A DNA stretch of 35,896 bases from Ignavibacteriae bacterium HGW-Ignavibacteriae-3. GTDB lineage: Bacteria; Bacteroidota; Ignavibacteria; Ignavibacteriales; Melioribacteraceae. The DNA lies in NCBI GenBank assembly GCA_002839795.1, contig PGYS01000016.1, positions 1-35,896 of the forward strand, in the 5' to 3' direction. Shown here piece after piece: positions 7,138 through 16,169 of the stretch (positions are counted from its first letter, which is position 1; each line of letters starts with the position of its first letter). The position numbers were made by a program, and so were the translations under genes. Below the pieces are notes generated by a model. The model saw only the letters and a list, made by a program, of their open reading frames with translations, did no database searches and had not been told where the DNA came from.

Positions 7138-8384
7138 TGAAAAAAAATAAAATTGTAGTCGCCTACTCCGGCGGGCTCGATACTTCGGTAATGGTTAAAT
7201 GGCTGAAGGATAATTACGACGCGGAGATAATAACATTTACCGGAAATCTCGGCCAGACGAAAGAACTGGTGGGACTGGAAGAAAAGGCAATCAACTCGGG
7301 CGCTTCAAAAGTATATATAGAAGATCTTACTAAAGAATTTCTGGAGGAATATGCTTTCCCGGCGTTAAGGGCGGGCGCAATGTACGAAGAAGCATATCCG
7401 ATGGCCTGTTCGCTGGGAAGACCTCTATTGGCAAAAACGCTTGTGGAAATTGCAAGAAAAGAAGGCGCTAATATGGTGGCTCACGGCTGCACCGGAAAAG
7501 GAAATGATCAGGTCCGCTTCGAAGTCTCTGTTGGAGCTCTGGCTCCCGATCTGAAAAACCTTGCGCCTCTAAGGACGTGGGAATTTAAAAGCCGCGAGGA
7601 GGAGATTGAATATTGCAGGAAACATAATATTCCCGTCACCGCCTCGAAAGAAAATCCTTATTCAATTGATGATAACATATGGGGAACGGCAATTGAGTGC
7701 GGAGTGCTGGAAGATCCTATGGTCGAACCGCCGGCGGATGCGTATCTGCATACAGTAGCCCCCGAAAACGCGCCGGATAAATTCGAAGAAGTCTCAATCT
7801 TATTTGAGAAAGGAAATCCGGTTGCCGTAAACGGGAAATATTTTGACAGTGTTTCATTGGTTATGCTGGTCAATGAAATCGGAGGACGTCATGGAATCGG
7901 AAGAATTGATCTTATTGAAAACAGGCTGGTTGGAATCAAATCGCGCGAGGTTTATGAAACTCCCGGCGCAAGCATTTTACATTTCGCGCATAAAGAGCTG
8001 GAAAGACTGACCCTTGAAAAATCCGTTGCCCATTATAAAAATTTAGTCGCTCAGGAATATTCAAATCTTATTTATAACGGATTATGGTTCTCCCCGCTGA
8101 GGGAAGCGCTTCAGGCCTTCATTGATAAAACTCAGGAGCGGGTAACGGGAATTGTGAAACTGAAACTTTATAAAGGCACAATACGAATTACAGGAAGATC
8201 ATCCGCCTATTCCCTTTATGATCCGGCACTTGCAACTTACACGGCAGAAGACCAATTTGACCATGCGGCTTCCGAGGGATTTATAAAAATCTACGGATTG
8301 GGTCTTAAGACTTACAGCCGTGTAGAAGAGAGAGTTGCGGCCGAAAATAAAAAATTGAGACTAGCCAATGGCACTTTGGGATAG
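7137..8384 (+). CDS. argG: Argininosuccinate synthase
   Basis: ArgG joins citrulline and aspartate using ATP to give argininosuccinate. The 415-residue protein begins [17 protein letters not shown] with the PP-loop ATP pyrophosphatase motif SGGLDTS. It also has the citrulline/aspartate-binding words [15 protein letters not shown] and the conserved [12 protein letters not shown]. Start: ATG 7137, which overlaps the argR stop as TGATG and has AGGA eight bases upstream. A TTG at 7134 would add one residue and is less likely. It overlaps argH by 17 bases. Confidence 0.95.
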   Translation: MKKNKIVVAYSGGLDTSVMVKWLKDNYDAEIITFTGNLGQTKELVGLEEKAINSGASKVYIEDLTKEFLEEYAFPALRAGAMYEEAYPMACSLGRPLLAKTLVEIARKEGANMVAHGCTGKGNDQVRFEVSVGALAPDLKNLAPLRTWEFKSREEEIEYCRKHNIPVTASKENPYSIDDNIWGTAIECGVLEDPMVEPPADAYLHTVAPENAPDKFEEVSILFEKGNPVAVNGKYFDSVSLVMLVNEIGGRHGIGRIDLIENRLVGIKSREVYETPGASILHFAHKELERLTLEKSVAHYKNLVAQEYSNLIYNGLWFSPLREALQAFIDKTQERVTGIVKLKLYKGTIRITGRSSAYSLYDPALATYTAEDQFDHAASEGFIKIYGLGLKTYSRVEERVAAENKKLRLANGTLG

Positions 8385-9765
8385 CAGATTTAAAAAATCG
8401 CTTGCGGACGTTGCGCTTAAATTTTCATCGTCGATTGATATCGACGGAAGATTTTACAATGAAGATATTGACGGAAGCAAAGCGCATGTGCAGATGCTGA
8501 TGAAGCAAAGAATAATTTCTGCAGGTGACGGCAAAGCTATCTTAAAAGCACTTGAAGAGATCAGAAAAGACATTACTTCAGGAAAGATTAAATTTTCCTG
8601 GAGAGATGAAGATATTCATTCACTGGTAGAGGGCCAACTTGTTAGAAAGCTCGGCGAGCGCGGCCCGGCTGGTTTCGCAGCCGAAGCTGGCAAGCGGCTG
8701 CACACTGCACGATCGCGGAACGACCAGGTGGCGCTCGACGAGCGATTGTACATGAGAAAGGAACTTGTTCAGCTGGTGAAACTCACGCGCACGCTCCAGA
8801 AAACACTGCTGAAAAAAGCCGTTCAGTACAAGGACACGGTAATCCCGGGATACACACATCTTCAGCGCGCCCAGCCGTTAATGTTTGCGCATCATCTCAT
8901 CGCGTATATCTCAATGCTTAATCGCGACGTTGAAAGACTTGCCGACTGCACCAAACGCGCAAACATTTCGCCCCTCGGGGCGGCCGCGCTCGCCGGCACC
9001 ACACTCAACATTGACCGGTACTATTCCGCCAAACTTCTTAAAATGAACGGCATAATCGAAAACTCTCTTGATGCCGTAAGCGACCGGGACGTAATGATCG
9101 AACTTATAAGCGCATGTTCAATAATTATGATGCATCTCAGCCGTCTCAGCGAGGAACTGGTATTGTGGAATTCACAGGAATTCTCATTTGCGCAATTTGA
9201 CGATTCATTTTCTACCGGAAGCAGTCTTATGCCCCAGAAAAAAAATCCGGATATCGCAGAATTGATAAGAGGAAAAGTCGGACGTGTTTACGGATCCCTC
9301 TTCGGACTTCTTACAATTATGAAGGCCCTGCCGCTCGCTTACAACAGAGATATGCAGGAAGATAAAGTTCATTTTCTGGATGCGCTTGATACGACAAAAG
9401 ATTGTCTGCATCTGGCCTCAGAACTTCTGAAAAACACAAAATTCAAAAAAGACAGATTTGAAAAAGAACTCGACGGAGATCTTCTCCTCTCAACGGATCT
9501 GGTCGATTATCTCGTCCGCAGAAACGTCCCATTCAGAAAAGCTCACAATATAGTCGGAAATGTTGTTGCTCTTTGTGTTGAGAAAAACAAAAAATTAAAT
9601 GGGTTAACTCTCAAGGAGTACAAAAAATTCTCCCCCGAATTCGAAAAGGATGTTTTCAATCTGCTAACGGCAAGAGCCAGCGTAAAAAATAAAAAATCTC
9701 AGGGAAGCACTTCATATGTTGAAGTGCAAAAACAGATTAATTTCTGGAAAAAGAAATTATCCTGA
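8368..9765 (+). CDS. argH: Argininosuccinate lyase
   Basis: ArgH splits argininosuccinate to arginine and fumarate. The 465-residue protein belongs to the fumarase/aspartase superfamily: [11 protein letters not shown] at about 110-120, [11 protein letters not shown] at about 163-173 (region of the catalytic His), and the signature [12 protein letters not shown] at about 284-295 on the mobile loop with the catalytic Ser. The ATG at 8368 lies inside argG. Oddity: the codons of residues about 92-131 are markedly GC-rich, and this segment holds an extra RGPAGFAAE stretch before HTARSRND compared with typical ArgH. It is the last gene of the operon. Confidence 0.94.
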   Translation: MALWDSRFKKSLADVALKFSSSIDIDGRFYNEDIDGSKAHVQMLMKQRIISAGDGKAILKALEEIRKDITSGKIKFSWRDEDIHSLVEGQLVRKLGERGPAGFAAEAGKRLHTARSRNDQVALDERLYMRKELVQLVKLTRTLQKTLLKKAVQYKDTVIPGYTHLQRAQPLMFAHHLIAYISMLNRDVERLADCTKRANISPLGAAALAGTTLNIDRYYSAKLLKMNGIIENSLDAVSDRDVMIELISACSIIMMHLSRLSEELVLWNSQEFSFAQFDDSFSTGSSLMPQKKNPDIAELIRGKVGRVYGSLFGLLTIMKALPLAYNRDMQEDKVHFLDALDTTKDCLHLASELLKNTKFKKDRFEKELDGDLLLSTDLVDYLVRRNVPFRKAHNIVGNVVALCVEKNKKLNGLTLKEYKKFSPEFEKDVFNLLTARASVKNKKSQGSTSYVEVQKQINFWKKKLS

Positions 9766-10199
9766 CAAGTTCAGCATTCCTCCTGCATCAATTTTTATTA
9801 TCCTTCCAACTATAATTAATTAGTTTCGTCTAACGATTGCGGAATATTAAAGAGCGGTGGACTAATAAAGATGATTTTAAAGTCCTCGCCTAGAAACTTG
9901 TGCATGAATACAATCGTTTTTTGGGCAATTGATTCTGTAAGAAGCGCCGACTATAAAATTTTAAAGATAAAGTGATAATTATTAACGGGCGGCATCATAC
10001 ATCCCGTTTTCATTCATTTCGTCCGGACCCGGACTCAGCGGATATAAATGGGAATGAAAAGTCGGTACCGGATGGACCTTGACGGTGGAATTAATTCTGA
10101 GTCGATTTTTTCTTTAATTCCCATGCTCTTATTCTTGCTCTTGCTCCTAAACTTATTTTATATTTAGAAAAACAATAATTAATAAAAACGAGGGATTTA
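9766..10199. other. Intergenic region of 434 bases with an inverted repeat and a degenerate short repeat
   Basis: No gene is recognised on either strand. TTTTCATTC (10009-10017) and GAATGAAAA (10052-10060) form an outer stem, with GTCCGG and CCGGAC inside, so the stretch could fold into one structured element. Positions about 10124-10148 hold a degenerate hexamer run, TCTTATTCTTGCTCTTGCTC. The tail 10150-10199 is AT-rich and may contain the promoter of the ABC transporter. No clear terminator follows argH. Confidence 0.5.
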
Positions 10200-11138
10200 A
10201 TGCACGCACTCGAAGGTAAAAATCTTACCAAGACTTTTGACAAAATTGTCGCGGTGGATAATGCATCATTCGAAGTGCCGGAGGGTTCAATATTCGGACT
10301 CATAGGGCGGAACGGCGCCGGCAAAACGACTACTATAAGAATGATGATGAATATCTATCTCCCCGATTCAGGCGAGGTCATTTTACGCGGAACGAAAGTG
10401 GGGCAGGATTTTAAAAATCAGGTCGGCTACCTGCCTGAAGAACGCGGTCTTTATAAAAAAATGAAAGTAAACGACATCATTTATTATTTTGCGGAATTAA
10501 AAGGCAAAACCGGAAGAGATGTACATAAAAAAGCCGATGAATATCTAAAACGGTTTGATCTTTACGACAGGCGCTTATCCAAGATAGAAGATCTCTCAAA
10601 AGGCAATCAGCAGAAGGTTCAGTTCATCGCCACAATTTTACACGATCCCGAATTTATAATTCTGGACGAGCCCTTCTCTGGACTTGATCCGATCAATACT
10701 AATCTGCTGAGAGAAATTATCATGGAGATGAAGCAGAGAGGCAAGGTCATTATTTTCTCAACACACCTCATGGATTTTGCGGAGAAGATGTGCGATCATA
10801 TTGTAATGATAGACCATGGAAAAATTATTATGAAAGGCGCGCTTGCCCAGGTTAAATCCAAATACGCGCAAAGAAATATCAGTCTCACTTATGACGGCGA
10901 CATCTCATTCCTTCAGTCAGATCCTATGATCGAAAAAATTTCGAATTACGGCAACACAACCGGAATACGTCTGAAGGATGCAAACAGTTCTCAGCAGCTT
11001 TTAAGAATGCTGCTTGACCGTAATGTAACAATTAAGAAATTTGACGCTAACGATATTTCCCTGCAGGAAATATTTATTGAACTTGCCGGCCTTGAAGATG
11101 AAGGGAAAAACGGCAGGAAGGAGGTGCGCAATGTTTAA
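10200..11138 (+). CDS. ABC transporter ATP-binding protein, NatA-like
   Basis: The 312-residue ATPase powers the ABC-2 permease encoded next. Walker A GRNGAGKT lies at 36-43, the signature LSKGNQQK at 132-139, Walker B FIILDEP at 152-158 and the switch His at 189 (STHL). Residues 220-312 form the C-terminal DUF4162-like domain found in this subfamily. NatA/NatB pairs export sodium or other small molecules; the substrate here is unknown, and drug or lipid export is also possible. It overlaps the permease gene by 8 bases, so the two are translated together. Confidence 0.85.
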   Translation: MHALEGKNLTKTFDKIVAVDNASFEVPEGSIFGLIGRNGAGKTTTIRMMMNIYLPDSGEVILRGTKVGQDFKNQVGYLPEERGLYKKMKVNDIIYYFAELKGKTGRDVHKKADEYLKRFDLYDRRLSKIEDLSKGNQQKVQFIATILHDPEFIILDEPFSGLDPINTNLLREIIMEMKQRGKVIIFSTHLMDFAEKMCDHIVMIDHGKIIMKGALAQVKSKYAQRNISLTYDGDISFLQSDPMIEKISNYGNTTGIRLKDANSSQQLLRMLLDRNVTIKKFDANDISLQEIFIELAGLEDEGKNGRKEVRNV

Positions 11139-12393
11139 TTACCGTGTACTCGCGCTGATTAAAAGGGAATTGAAAGAAAAAATCCTCTCAAAGACTTTTA
11201 TCATAATGACAATTCTAATGCCTCTGATAATGTTCGGCGGTATTGGCATTCAGATGCTGCTCAGGGGCGATGAAGGCAAATCCAATGTTGCGGTAGTTTC
11301 CGAATCCCGGGTGCTTACTGAATCTATTCAAAAGGAACTTCTTTCGGCCGATTTTATGAAGGCGGGCAATTATACATTCAGCTTCTATACTCAAAACAAA
11401 GAGGAACTTAAAAGCTTTCTTGATAAGAGCAAACCGAATCTTCTTGAAGGAACATTAACGGGAGTAATCTTTATTCCGGCATCCGCTATGGAAGATAAGA
11501 AGATTGACTTTTATTCAAAGACGCCTACAAATTTAAACCTTACCCGCAGACTTGACGGGTACATAAACAAGGTTCTTGTAAATAACTATTTCAGCAATAA
11601 ATCTCTTTCGGCCGATGAGCTGGAATTCGCGAGAAAGGGAATTGACTTCAGCGGGTTTAAAATTACCAAGGAAGAAAAAATTGAGCAAGAGGGATTCGGA
11701 AATCTTATCCTCTCTATTATTTTTTCATTCCTCCTGTATTTAAGTCTTCTGTTAAGCGGACAATTGCTTTTGCAGTCAGTTATTGAGGAGAAGAGCAACA
11801 GGATCGTCGAGGTGATTTTGTCTTCGGTAAGTCCTAAAGAGTTGATGGTAGGAAAAATTCTCGGCTCGGCCGTAACGGCATTGCTGCAGATGATTATCTG
11901 GCTCTCACCCATTATTCTTGTCATATCAACAACGCTGTTTATGCTTCCGGCCGAATTAACTTTCAGTATTACTCTGGGTCATATAGCTTTTCTGTTAACA
12001 AATTTTACACTGGGATTAATTGTCTTTCTGAGTTTGTTTGGAATGGTCGGTTCGATCTTCGATAACCCACAGGATGCTCAATCCGGAATGTGGCCGATAA
12101 TGATTCTTATCATGGTTCCGTTTTTCATAGCTATCTCTATGATGGAAAATCCTAACAGTCCGATCGCTAATATCGCATCGCTCCTTCCTTTTTCATCTAT
12201 TCTGATAATGCCTGTTAAGATGACTGTGGTTGAAGTTCCGCTCTGGCAGCTGATTCTCTGTCTTGCGATAAATACTGCGACTATTTTTGTTGTCTTTCCA
12301 ATTGCCGGCAAAATTTATCGTGTTGGAATATTGATTACAGGCAAGAAACCAAAATGGTCGGAAGTAATTAAATGGCTCAAATATAAATACTAA
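11131..12393 (+). CDS. ABC-2 type permease, NatB-like
   Basis: The 420-residue inner-membrane protein begins MFNYRVLALIKRELKEKILSK, has one transmembrane segment at about 24-46, a large extracytoplasmic segment (about 50-195), and five or six further membrane segments to the C-terminus. This is the NatB/ABC-2 layout. Start: ATG 11131 behind a near-perfect Shine-Dalgarno AAGGAGGTG (11118-11126). The frame is open upstream to 11041 but that part overlaps the ATPase and lacks a ribosome site. The segment VIEEKSNRIVEVILSSVSP is typical of ABC-2 permeases. A short palindrome follows the stop. Confidence 0.82.
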   Translation: MFNYRVLALIKRELKEKILSKTFIIMTILMPLIMFGGIGIQMLLRGDEGKSNVAVVSESRVLTESIQKELLSADFMKAGNYTFSFYTQNKEELKSFLDKSKPNLLEGTLTGVIFIPASAMEDKKIDFYSKTPTNLNLTRRLDGYINKVLVNNYFSNKSLSADELEFARKGIDFSGFKITKEEKIEQEGFGNLILSIIFSFLLYLSLLLSGQLLLQSVIEEKSNRIVEVILSSVSPKELMVGKILGSAVTALLQMIIWLSPIILVISTTLFMLPAELTFSITLGHIAFLLTNFTLGLIVFLSLFGMVGSIFDNPQDAQSGMWPIMILIMVPFFIAISMMENPNSPIANIASLLPFSSILIMPVKMTVVEVPLWQLILCLAINTATIFVVFPIAGKIYRVGILITGKKPKWSEVIKWLKYKY

Positions 12394-12405
12394 TAATTAA
12401 ATGTA

Positions 12406-12428
12406 GAGACGACCCGATTGGTCGTCTC
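12406..12428. repeat. Short palindrome, dispersed family (copy 2)
   Basis: GAGACGACC (12406-12414) and GGTCGTCTC (12420-12428) pair perfectly over nine bases around CGATT. The flank ATTAAATGTAGAGAC is the same as at 1456. It sits 13 bases after the permease stop. The preceding and following AT-rich bases (TTTTAATAATT) could give weak termination. Confidence 0.65.
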
Positions 12429-12459
12429 GCTTTTAATAATTAAATGAATGTATTTTTTT

Positions 12460-12780
12460 ATGAATGAAAATGAACTATACCCCTCCCTTGTAGAAAAACT
12501 TCACAAGGATTTTTCTCTGGAAAAAGATTCTCTCCCGGCGGTAAGCGATCTTTCCCTCATCAGAGAACATCTCATCAATAAAGTAACGGAATTGATTTCA
12601 AGGGATTATGACCGTTTTTTGAATAATCTTTACCGCATCGATGTAAACGAAAAAAAAGTCAGCGAGATTCTTCACGCTAAGGACAGAACAACCATTCCTG
12701 AAAGACTCGCCGATCTGATAATAGAACGCCAGATGCAGCGTGTTAAAACACAAATACTATACCGCCAGGGCAAGTTTTAG
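12460..12780 (+). CDS. Small conserved-looking protein of unknown function
   Basis: The 106-residue, highly charged soluble protein starts MNENELYPSLVEKLHKDFSL. It has no signal peptide or membrane segment and is predicted all-helical, with a central SRDYDRFLNNLYRIDV and a closing helix IPERLADLIIERQMQRVKT. I recall similar short hypothetical proteins in Bacteroidota, but cannot name a family. Start: ATG at 12460 is preferred over ATG 12448 on codon fit; neither has a good ribosome site. It lies after the ABC genes, but the palindrome between them suggests a separate unit. Confidence 0.6.
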   Translation: MNENELYPSLVEKLHKDFSLEKDSLPAVSDLSLIREHLINKVTELISRDYDRFLNNLYRIDVNEKKVSEILHAKDRTTIPERLADLIIERQMQRVKTQILYRQGKF

Positions 12781-12944
12781 TTTCTAATTAATTAAATCCC
12801 TCTTTTAAGCCGCGACAATTCTCACTATTTTTGAGTCGTATTTTTAGCACCTATGAAAATTATTGAATGTGTCATTGCGATCCGGCTCGGGCGGGAGAAA
12901 CAGTCACGCTGCCAGAAGTTTTTATTTTAAAAAGGCGATATGAA

Positions 12945-13874
12945 ATGGCAAAAAAATTTTTCAAAAAATATCCTATAATTGATTATTTCGCTATAATTAT
13001 AGGCGCGGCTCTTATGGCGATCGGCATCGGCGTGTTTCTGGTTGATGCTAAAGTAGTACCCGGCGGCGTGAGCGGTCTCGCTATGGCGATCCATTACCTC
13101 ACCGGACTTTCAGTAGGTATGCTCATCTGGATATTCAATATTCCTCTTTTTTTATGGGGATTGAAAGAACTGGGCAAACAATTCGGTATGCGCACGTTTG
13201 TTGGTTTTACTTTCAACTCATTCTTTATAGATCTTTTTCGCGGAGATATTCCCGGATTAAATTATATCCGTCTTCAGGATTCAGCTACAATACAGGATCT
13301 TTATAAAAATGATTTTCTTTTCTTGATCTTGATAGGGTCTGTATTAATCGGCGTGGGACTCGGAATCATTTTCAAGTTCAAGGGATCAACGGCAGGATCG
13401 GATATAGTCGCCTCAATACTGCATAAACGCTTCGGTATAAAACCGGGACAGGCGATAATGTTCACCGATTTTTTTGTAATTGCTCTGGCGGGAGTAATCA
13501 TAGAATTAAAACATCTCTCTCCGGACAGGCCGGCGCTTGTGCTAACATTTTACGCGCTCTTTCTTTTATTCATCTCATCCAAATTAATAGATGTTATAAT
13601 AGACGGATTCGATTACGCCCGCGCGGCATACATCGTCTCCGATAAATTCGCGGAAATCGCCGAGGCCATTAAGAATGATCTGGGACGGGGTATAACAGCC
13701 GTAAATACGCGCGGCGTTTATAAAAATATTGAACGCGAAATGCTTATGACGGTTGTTCCGTTACGCGAAGTAACAAAACTTGTCGATGTCGTAAAAGAAA
13801 TTGATCCACACGCCTTCGTTATAATCAACAATGTTCACGAAGTTCTCGGAGAGGGATTTAGGCGGAGGATATGA
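12945..13874 (+). CDS. YitT-family membrane protein (DUF161/DUF2179)
   Basis: The 309-residue protein has five or six hydrophobic segments in the first two-thirds (for example IGAALMAIGIGVFLVDAKVV and LIGSVLIGVGLGIIFKF). A soluble DUF2179-type domain at about 215-309 contains RGITAVNTRGVYKNIER and VPLREVTKLVDVVKEIDPHAF. This is the YitT family, of unproven function, in some species linked to membrane or cysteine-related traits. Start: ATG 12945 with AAGG eight to ten bases upstream. The frame is open to 12867, but that region looks like repeat-derived noncoding sequence, including GTCATTGCGA. Confidence 0.85.
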   Translation: MAKKFFKKYPIIDYFAIIIGAALMAIGIGVFLVDAKVVPGGVSGLAMAIHYLTGLSVGMLIWIFNIPLFLWGLKELGKQFGMRTFVGFTFNSFFIDLFRGDIPGLNYIRLQDSATIQDLYKNDFLFLILIGSVLIGVGLGIIFKFKGSTAGSDIVASILHKRFGIKPGQAIMFTDFFVIALAGVIIELKHLSPDRPALVLTFYALFLLFISSKLIDVIIDGFDYARAAYIVSDKFAEIAEAIKNDLGRGITAVNTRGVYKNIEREMLMTVVPLREVTKLVDVVKEIDPHAFVIINNVHEVLGEGFRRRI

Positions 13875-13890
13875 TTCTAGGAAACTAGAA
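13875..13890 (+). promoter_or_regulatory. GAAA-tetraloop hairpin next to the methyltransferase ribosome site
   Basis: TTCTAG (13875-13880) and CTAGAA (13885-13890) form a perfect six-base stem closed by GAAA, a stable GNRA tetraloop. It starts right after the YitT stop codon. The right arm overlaps the AGAAGGA Shine-Dalgarno of the methyltransferase gene (start 13901), so it could tune its translation. Coincidence is possible given the short stem. Confidence 0.4.
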
Positions 13891-13900
13891 GGAATTTGAA

Positions 13901-14899
13901 ATGGCTTCTACAAATGATTATCTAAAACCGGAGGAAATCCGCGCTCTCGCGAGCTCGTTCCAGCGTAGCAGAATGCTTTTAACTGCATTTGAACTTGACA
14001 TCTTTACAATACTCGATAAACATATGCTCCATTCCAAAGATGTCGCGGAGAAGATTCATGCCGATGAACGCGCTACGGACCGTCTGATGAACGCGCTTGT
14101 TGCTCTGGGATTTCTACGTAAAGTGAAGGGGAAGTTCTATAATACTGAGGGCGCGTCTCAATTTTTGGTTAAAGGCAAATCGGAATTTATGGGAAACCTT
14201 TTTCACACGATAGGTTTGTGGAGTACATGGAGTTCCCTGACCGAATCGGTTAAATCGGGAACTTCGGCAGCAGAGAGAAAGCCCTCTCCGCAGGGTATTA
14301 ACTGGCTCGAATCATTTATCGGGGCGATGCATTACAGGGGAGTTAAAGAGGCAAAGATTACTGCTTTGCTTTTGGATTTTTCAAGTGTAAAACGCATCCT
14401 GGACGTAGGCGGCGGCTCCGGCGCTTTCGCGATGGAGTTCATTAAAAAAAATCCGAATATGACTGCTGTCATCTTCGACCTTCCGGATGTAATTCCAATT
14501 ACAAACCGTTATGTTGAGATGGAAAAAATGAATGATAAAATTTCTTTTTTAAGTGGAGATTATCTCGCCGACGATTTCGGTACAGATTACGACCTTATTT
14601 TTCTCTCAGCGATTGTTCATATAAACGGCCTTGAGGAAAATAATCTGCTGATAAAAAAATGTTATGATTCATTGAACAACGGCGGACAAATAGTAATAAA
14701 AGACTGGGTAATGAATGAAGATAGGACGGAGCCGGAAAGCGGAGCATTCTTTGCGCTTAATATGCTTGTGGGAACGGAGAATGGAGACACTTACACAGAG
14801 ACTGAGATGAGAAAATGGTTCGCGAATGCGGGAATAAATAAAGTCGAGCGAAAAGATACGAGTTTCGGCTCTTCCCTGATGATTGGTTATAAAGAGTAA
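13901..14899 (+). CDS. SAM-dependent O-methyltransferase, plant COMT / AcsOMT-type fold
   Basis: The 332-residue protein has an N-terminal helical dimerisation and winged-helix part (about 10-90, with RATDRLMNALVALGFLRKV) and a Rossmann methyltransferase domain. SAM motif I, ILDVGGGSGAF, is at 166-176, and the acidic FDLPDVI is at 192-198. The segment SAIVHINGLEENN holds the His in the place of the catalytic His in this family. Such enzymes methylate hydroxyls of small aromatic or quinone-like molecules; the acceptor cannot be inferred. It follows the YitT gene by 26 bases and may be in one operon. Length is normal. Confidence 0.82.
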   Translation: MASTNDYLKPEEIRALASSFQRSRMLLTAFELDIFTILDKHMLHSKDVAEKIHADERATDRLMNALVALGFLRKVKGKFYNTEGASQFLVKGKSEFMGNLFHTIGLWSTWSSLTESVKSGTSAAERKPSPQGINWLESFIGAMHYRGVKEAKITALLLDFSSVKRILDVGGGSGAFAMEFIKKNPNMTAVIFDLPDVIPITNRYVEMEKMNDKISFLSGDYLADDFGTDYDLIFLSAIVHINGLEENNLLIKKCYDSLNNGGQIVIKDWVMNEDRTEPESGAFFALNMLVGTENGDTYTETEMRKWFANAGINKVERKDTSFGSSLMIGYKE

Positions 14900-14910
14900 T
14901 TTGATATGAA

Positions 14911-14952
14911 AATCCGTGGAAATCCGTTACATCCGTTAAATCTGTGTTCTAT
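14911..14952 (+). repeat. Tandem 'AATCCGT' repeat element
   Basis: Three imperfect units, AATCCGTGGA, AATCCGTTAC and ATCCGTTAAA, are followed by TCTGTGTTCTAT. The last part matches the right arm of the inverted repeat at 103-180 (AATCCGTGTTCTAT). It lies between the methyltransferase stop and the lipoprotein start, and makes the long 5' extension of the lipoprotein frame. Confidence 0.6.
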
Positions 14953-14983
14953 TGGGAAGCAATTAGAGTTGTTGAAACCAAAT

Positions 14984-15997
14984 ATGAAACCACTATTGTT
15001 GCTGATCGGTTTTATTTTACTAACGGGGTGTTCCCCTAAAAAAGATATTCAGGAAACACTTAAGAATAAATTTGATGTGCTCATCATTTCAAAAGATCTC
15101 TCTATTCAGCCGGTCAACATTGAAGAGAACCACCTTAAAGAAATTTTAATTCTCCTCCATTATAATTTCGCCGACGATAAAATAAAAGAACATTTCAGTA
15201 TGACAGACGATCAATACAAATCCGCCATTAATGATCTTTATGGAAACGGACTGATCAAAAAAACGCCTGAGGATAAATTCGTTCCATCATGCATGGTGAT
15301 TAATCTTGACGACGGGAATGAACTTAAGAAAACAGCAGATTCACTCGGGCGAGAAATGAGTCTGATAGGGATTGACCGTCTTGATAAAATTAAAGAGGCA
15401 TATTCTAAAATACCGGCATTCAAAAATATCCCTTTCGGGGATGTCTCGCTTTTTATGATCGGGAATGTTGTATTTAATTATTTTCAAATGCCTTTTATAG
15501 AAGAACAGTTTCTGAGAGCCGAGGCGCCCCGCCGAGGCGAAAATCTTTATTATCTTGCGTTGATAGAAAACGACAGCAAAAACGGCGCTGAACCTTTCGG
15601 GATATTTGTTAACCGGTTTCAAAACCACGGAAATTATACCGCAGCATATTATGGAAACGGACATGCCGCGAATGATTCAATTTTTACAAGAACGCAAATT
15701 AACCGTCTTCTAAAAGAACAAAGCCCACTTTTCCCCTTTATAGGAAAATCCGATCAGAAAAAACTTAAAGACCTTGCCGCAATTATTACTCCAGATATAA
15801 TCAGCTATCTCGAAAGAAACAGAACTCTCTATGTGAAATTGTATCTTAATTCGGTTTATAAAGACCAGACTTCCTTCCGCGAGTGGTTTGTATGGTATTA
15901 CCAGTTCATTATTGCGCAAACCAACAGAACGCTGATTGAAAAAAGCATTATTAAGTTTCCTGCCGGCACAAAATCAGAGTTCGTGCTTGCCAGATAG
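14984..15997 (+). CDS. Lipoprotein with a winged-helix-like N-terminal domain, unknown function
   Basis: The 337-residue precursor starts MKPLLLLIGFILLTGCSPKK, a signal with lipobox LLTGC, so Cys16 becomes the lipidated N-terminus of a periplasm-facing protein. Residues about 50-106 read as a winged-helix-like unit, with the segment HFSMTDDQYKSAINDLYGNG and GLIKK followed by a short wing. The middle and C-terminal parts (for example IPFGDVSLFMIGNVVFNYF) are not recognised. Start: ATG 14984, which gives the normal signal peptide. The upstream in-frame ATG at 14906 would add 26 residues translated from the AATCCGT repeat, and is rejected. No good Shine-Dalgarno is seen. Confidence 0.7.
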   Translation: MKPLLLLIGFILLTGCSPKKDIQETLKNKFDVLIISKDLSIQPVNIEENHLKEILILLHYNFADDKIKEHFSMTDDQYKSAINDLYGNGLIKKTPEDKFVPSCMVINLDDGNELKKTADSLGREMSLIGIDRLDKIKEAYSKIPAFKNIPFGDVSLFMIGNVVFNYFQMPFIEEQFLRAEAPRRGENLYYLALIENDSKNGAEPFGIFVNRFQNHGNYTAAYYGNGHAANDSIFTRTQINRLLKEQSPLFPFIGKSDQKKLKDLAAIITPDIISYLERNRTLYVKLYLNSVYKDQTSFREWFVWYYQFIIAQTNRTLIEKSIIKFPAGTKSEFVLAR

Positions 15998-16169
15998 GCT
16001 CTGTTTAATAACATATTCTTATTAATTCATTTTTATTAAGTTCAAATAGACAAAATCCTTTCTATAATAATTTTAAAGCAGAACTGACAGGATTTGATAT
16101 AATAAGTTTCTTCTTCCGTGGTATAGACTCCATTGTTCAGCGGATTCAATAAATTAAAGGAGGAGAGAT

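Noticed and set aside
10091-10324. Minus-strand frame of 77 residues upstream of the ABC ATPase
   Set aside because: It overlaps the start of the ATPase gene on the opposite strand and lacks any domain or ribosome site.
11041-11130. Extended start of the ABC permease inside the ATPase gene
   Set aside because: A near-consensus ribosome site lies directly before ATG 11131, and the extension has no membrane-protein character.
12867-12944. Longer N-terminus for the YitT-family protein
   Set aside because: The extra 26 residues are translated from repeat-like sequence and precede the family's normal start, which has its own ribosome site.
14906-14983. Longer N-terminus for the lipoprotein, starting at ATG 14906
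   Set aside because: The extra 26 residues come from the AATCCGT repeat and destroy the signal peptide; the ATG at 14984 yields a proper lipobox.
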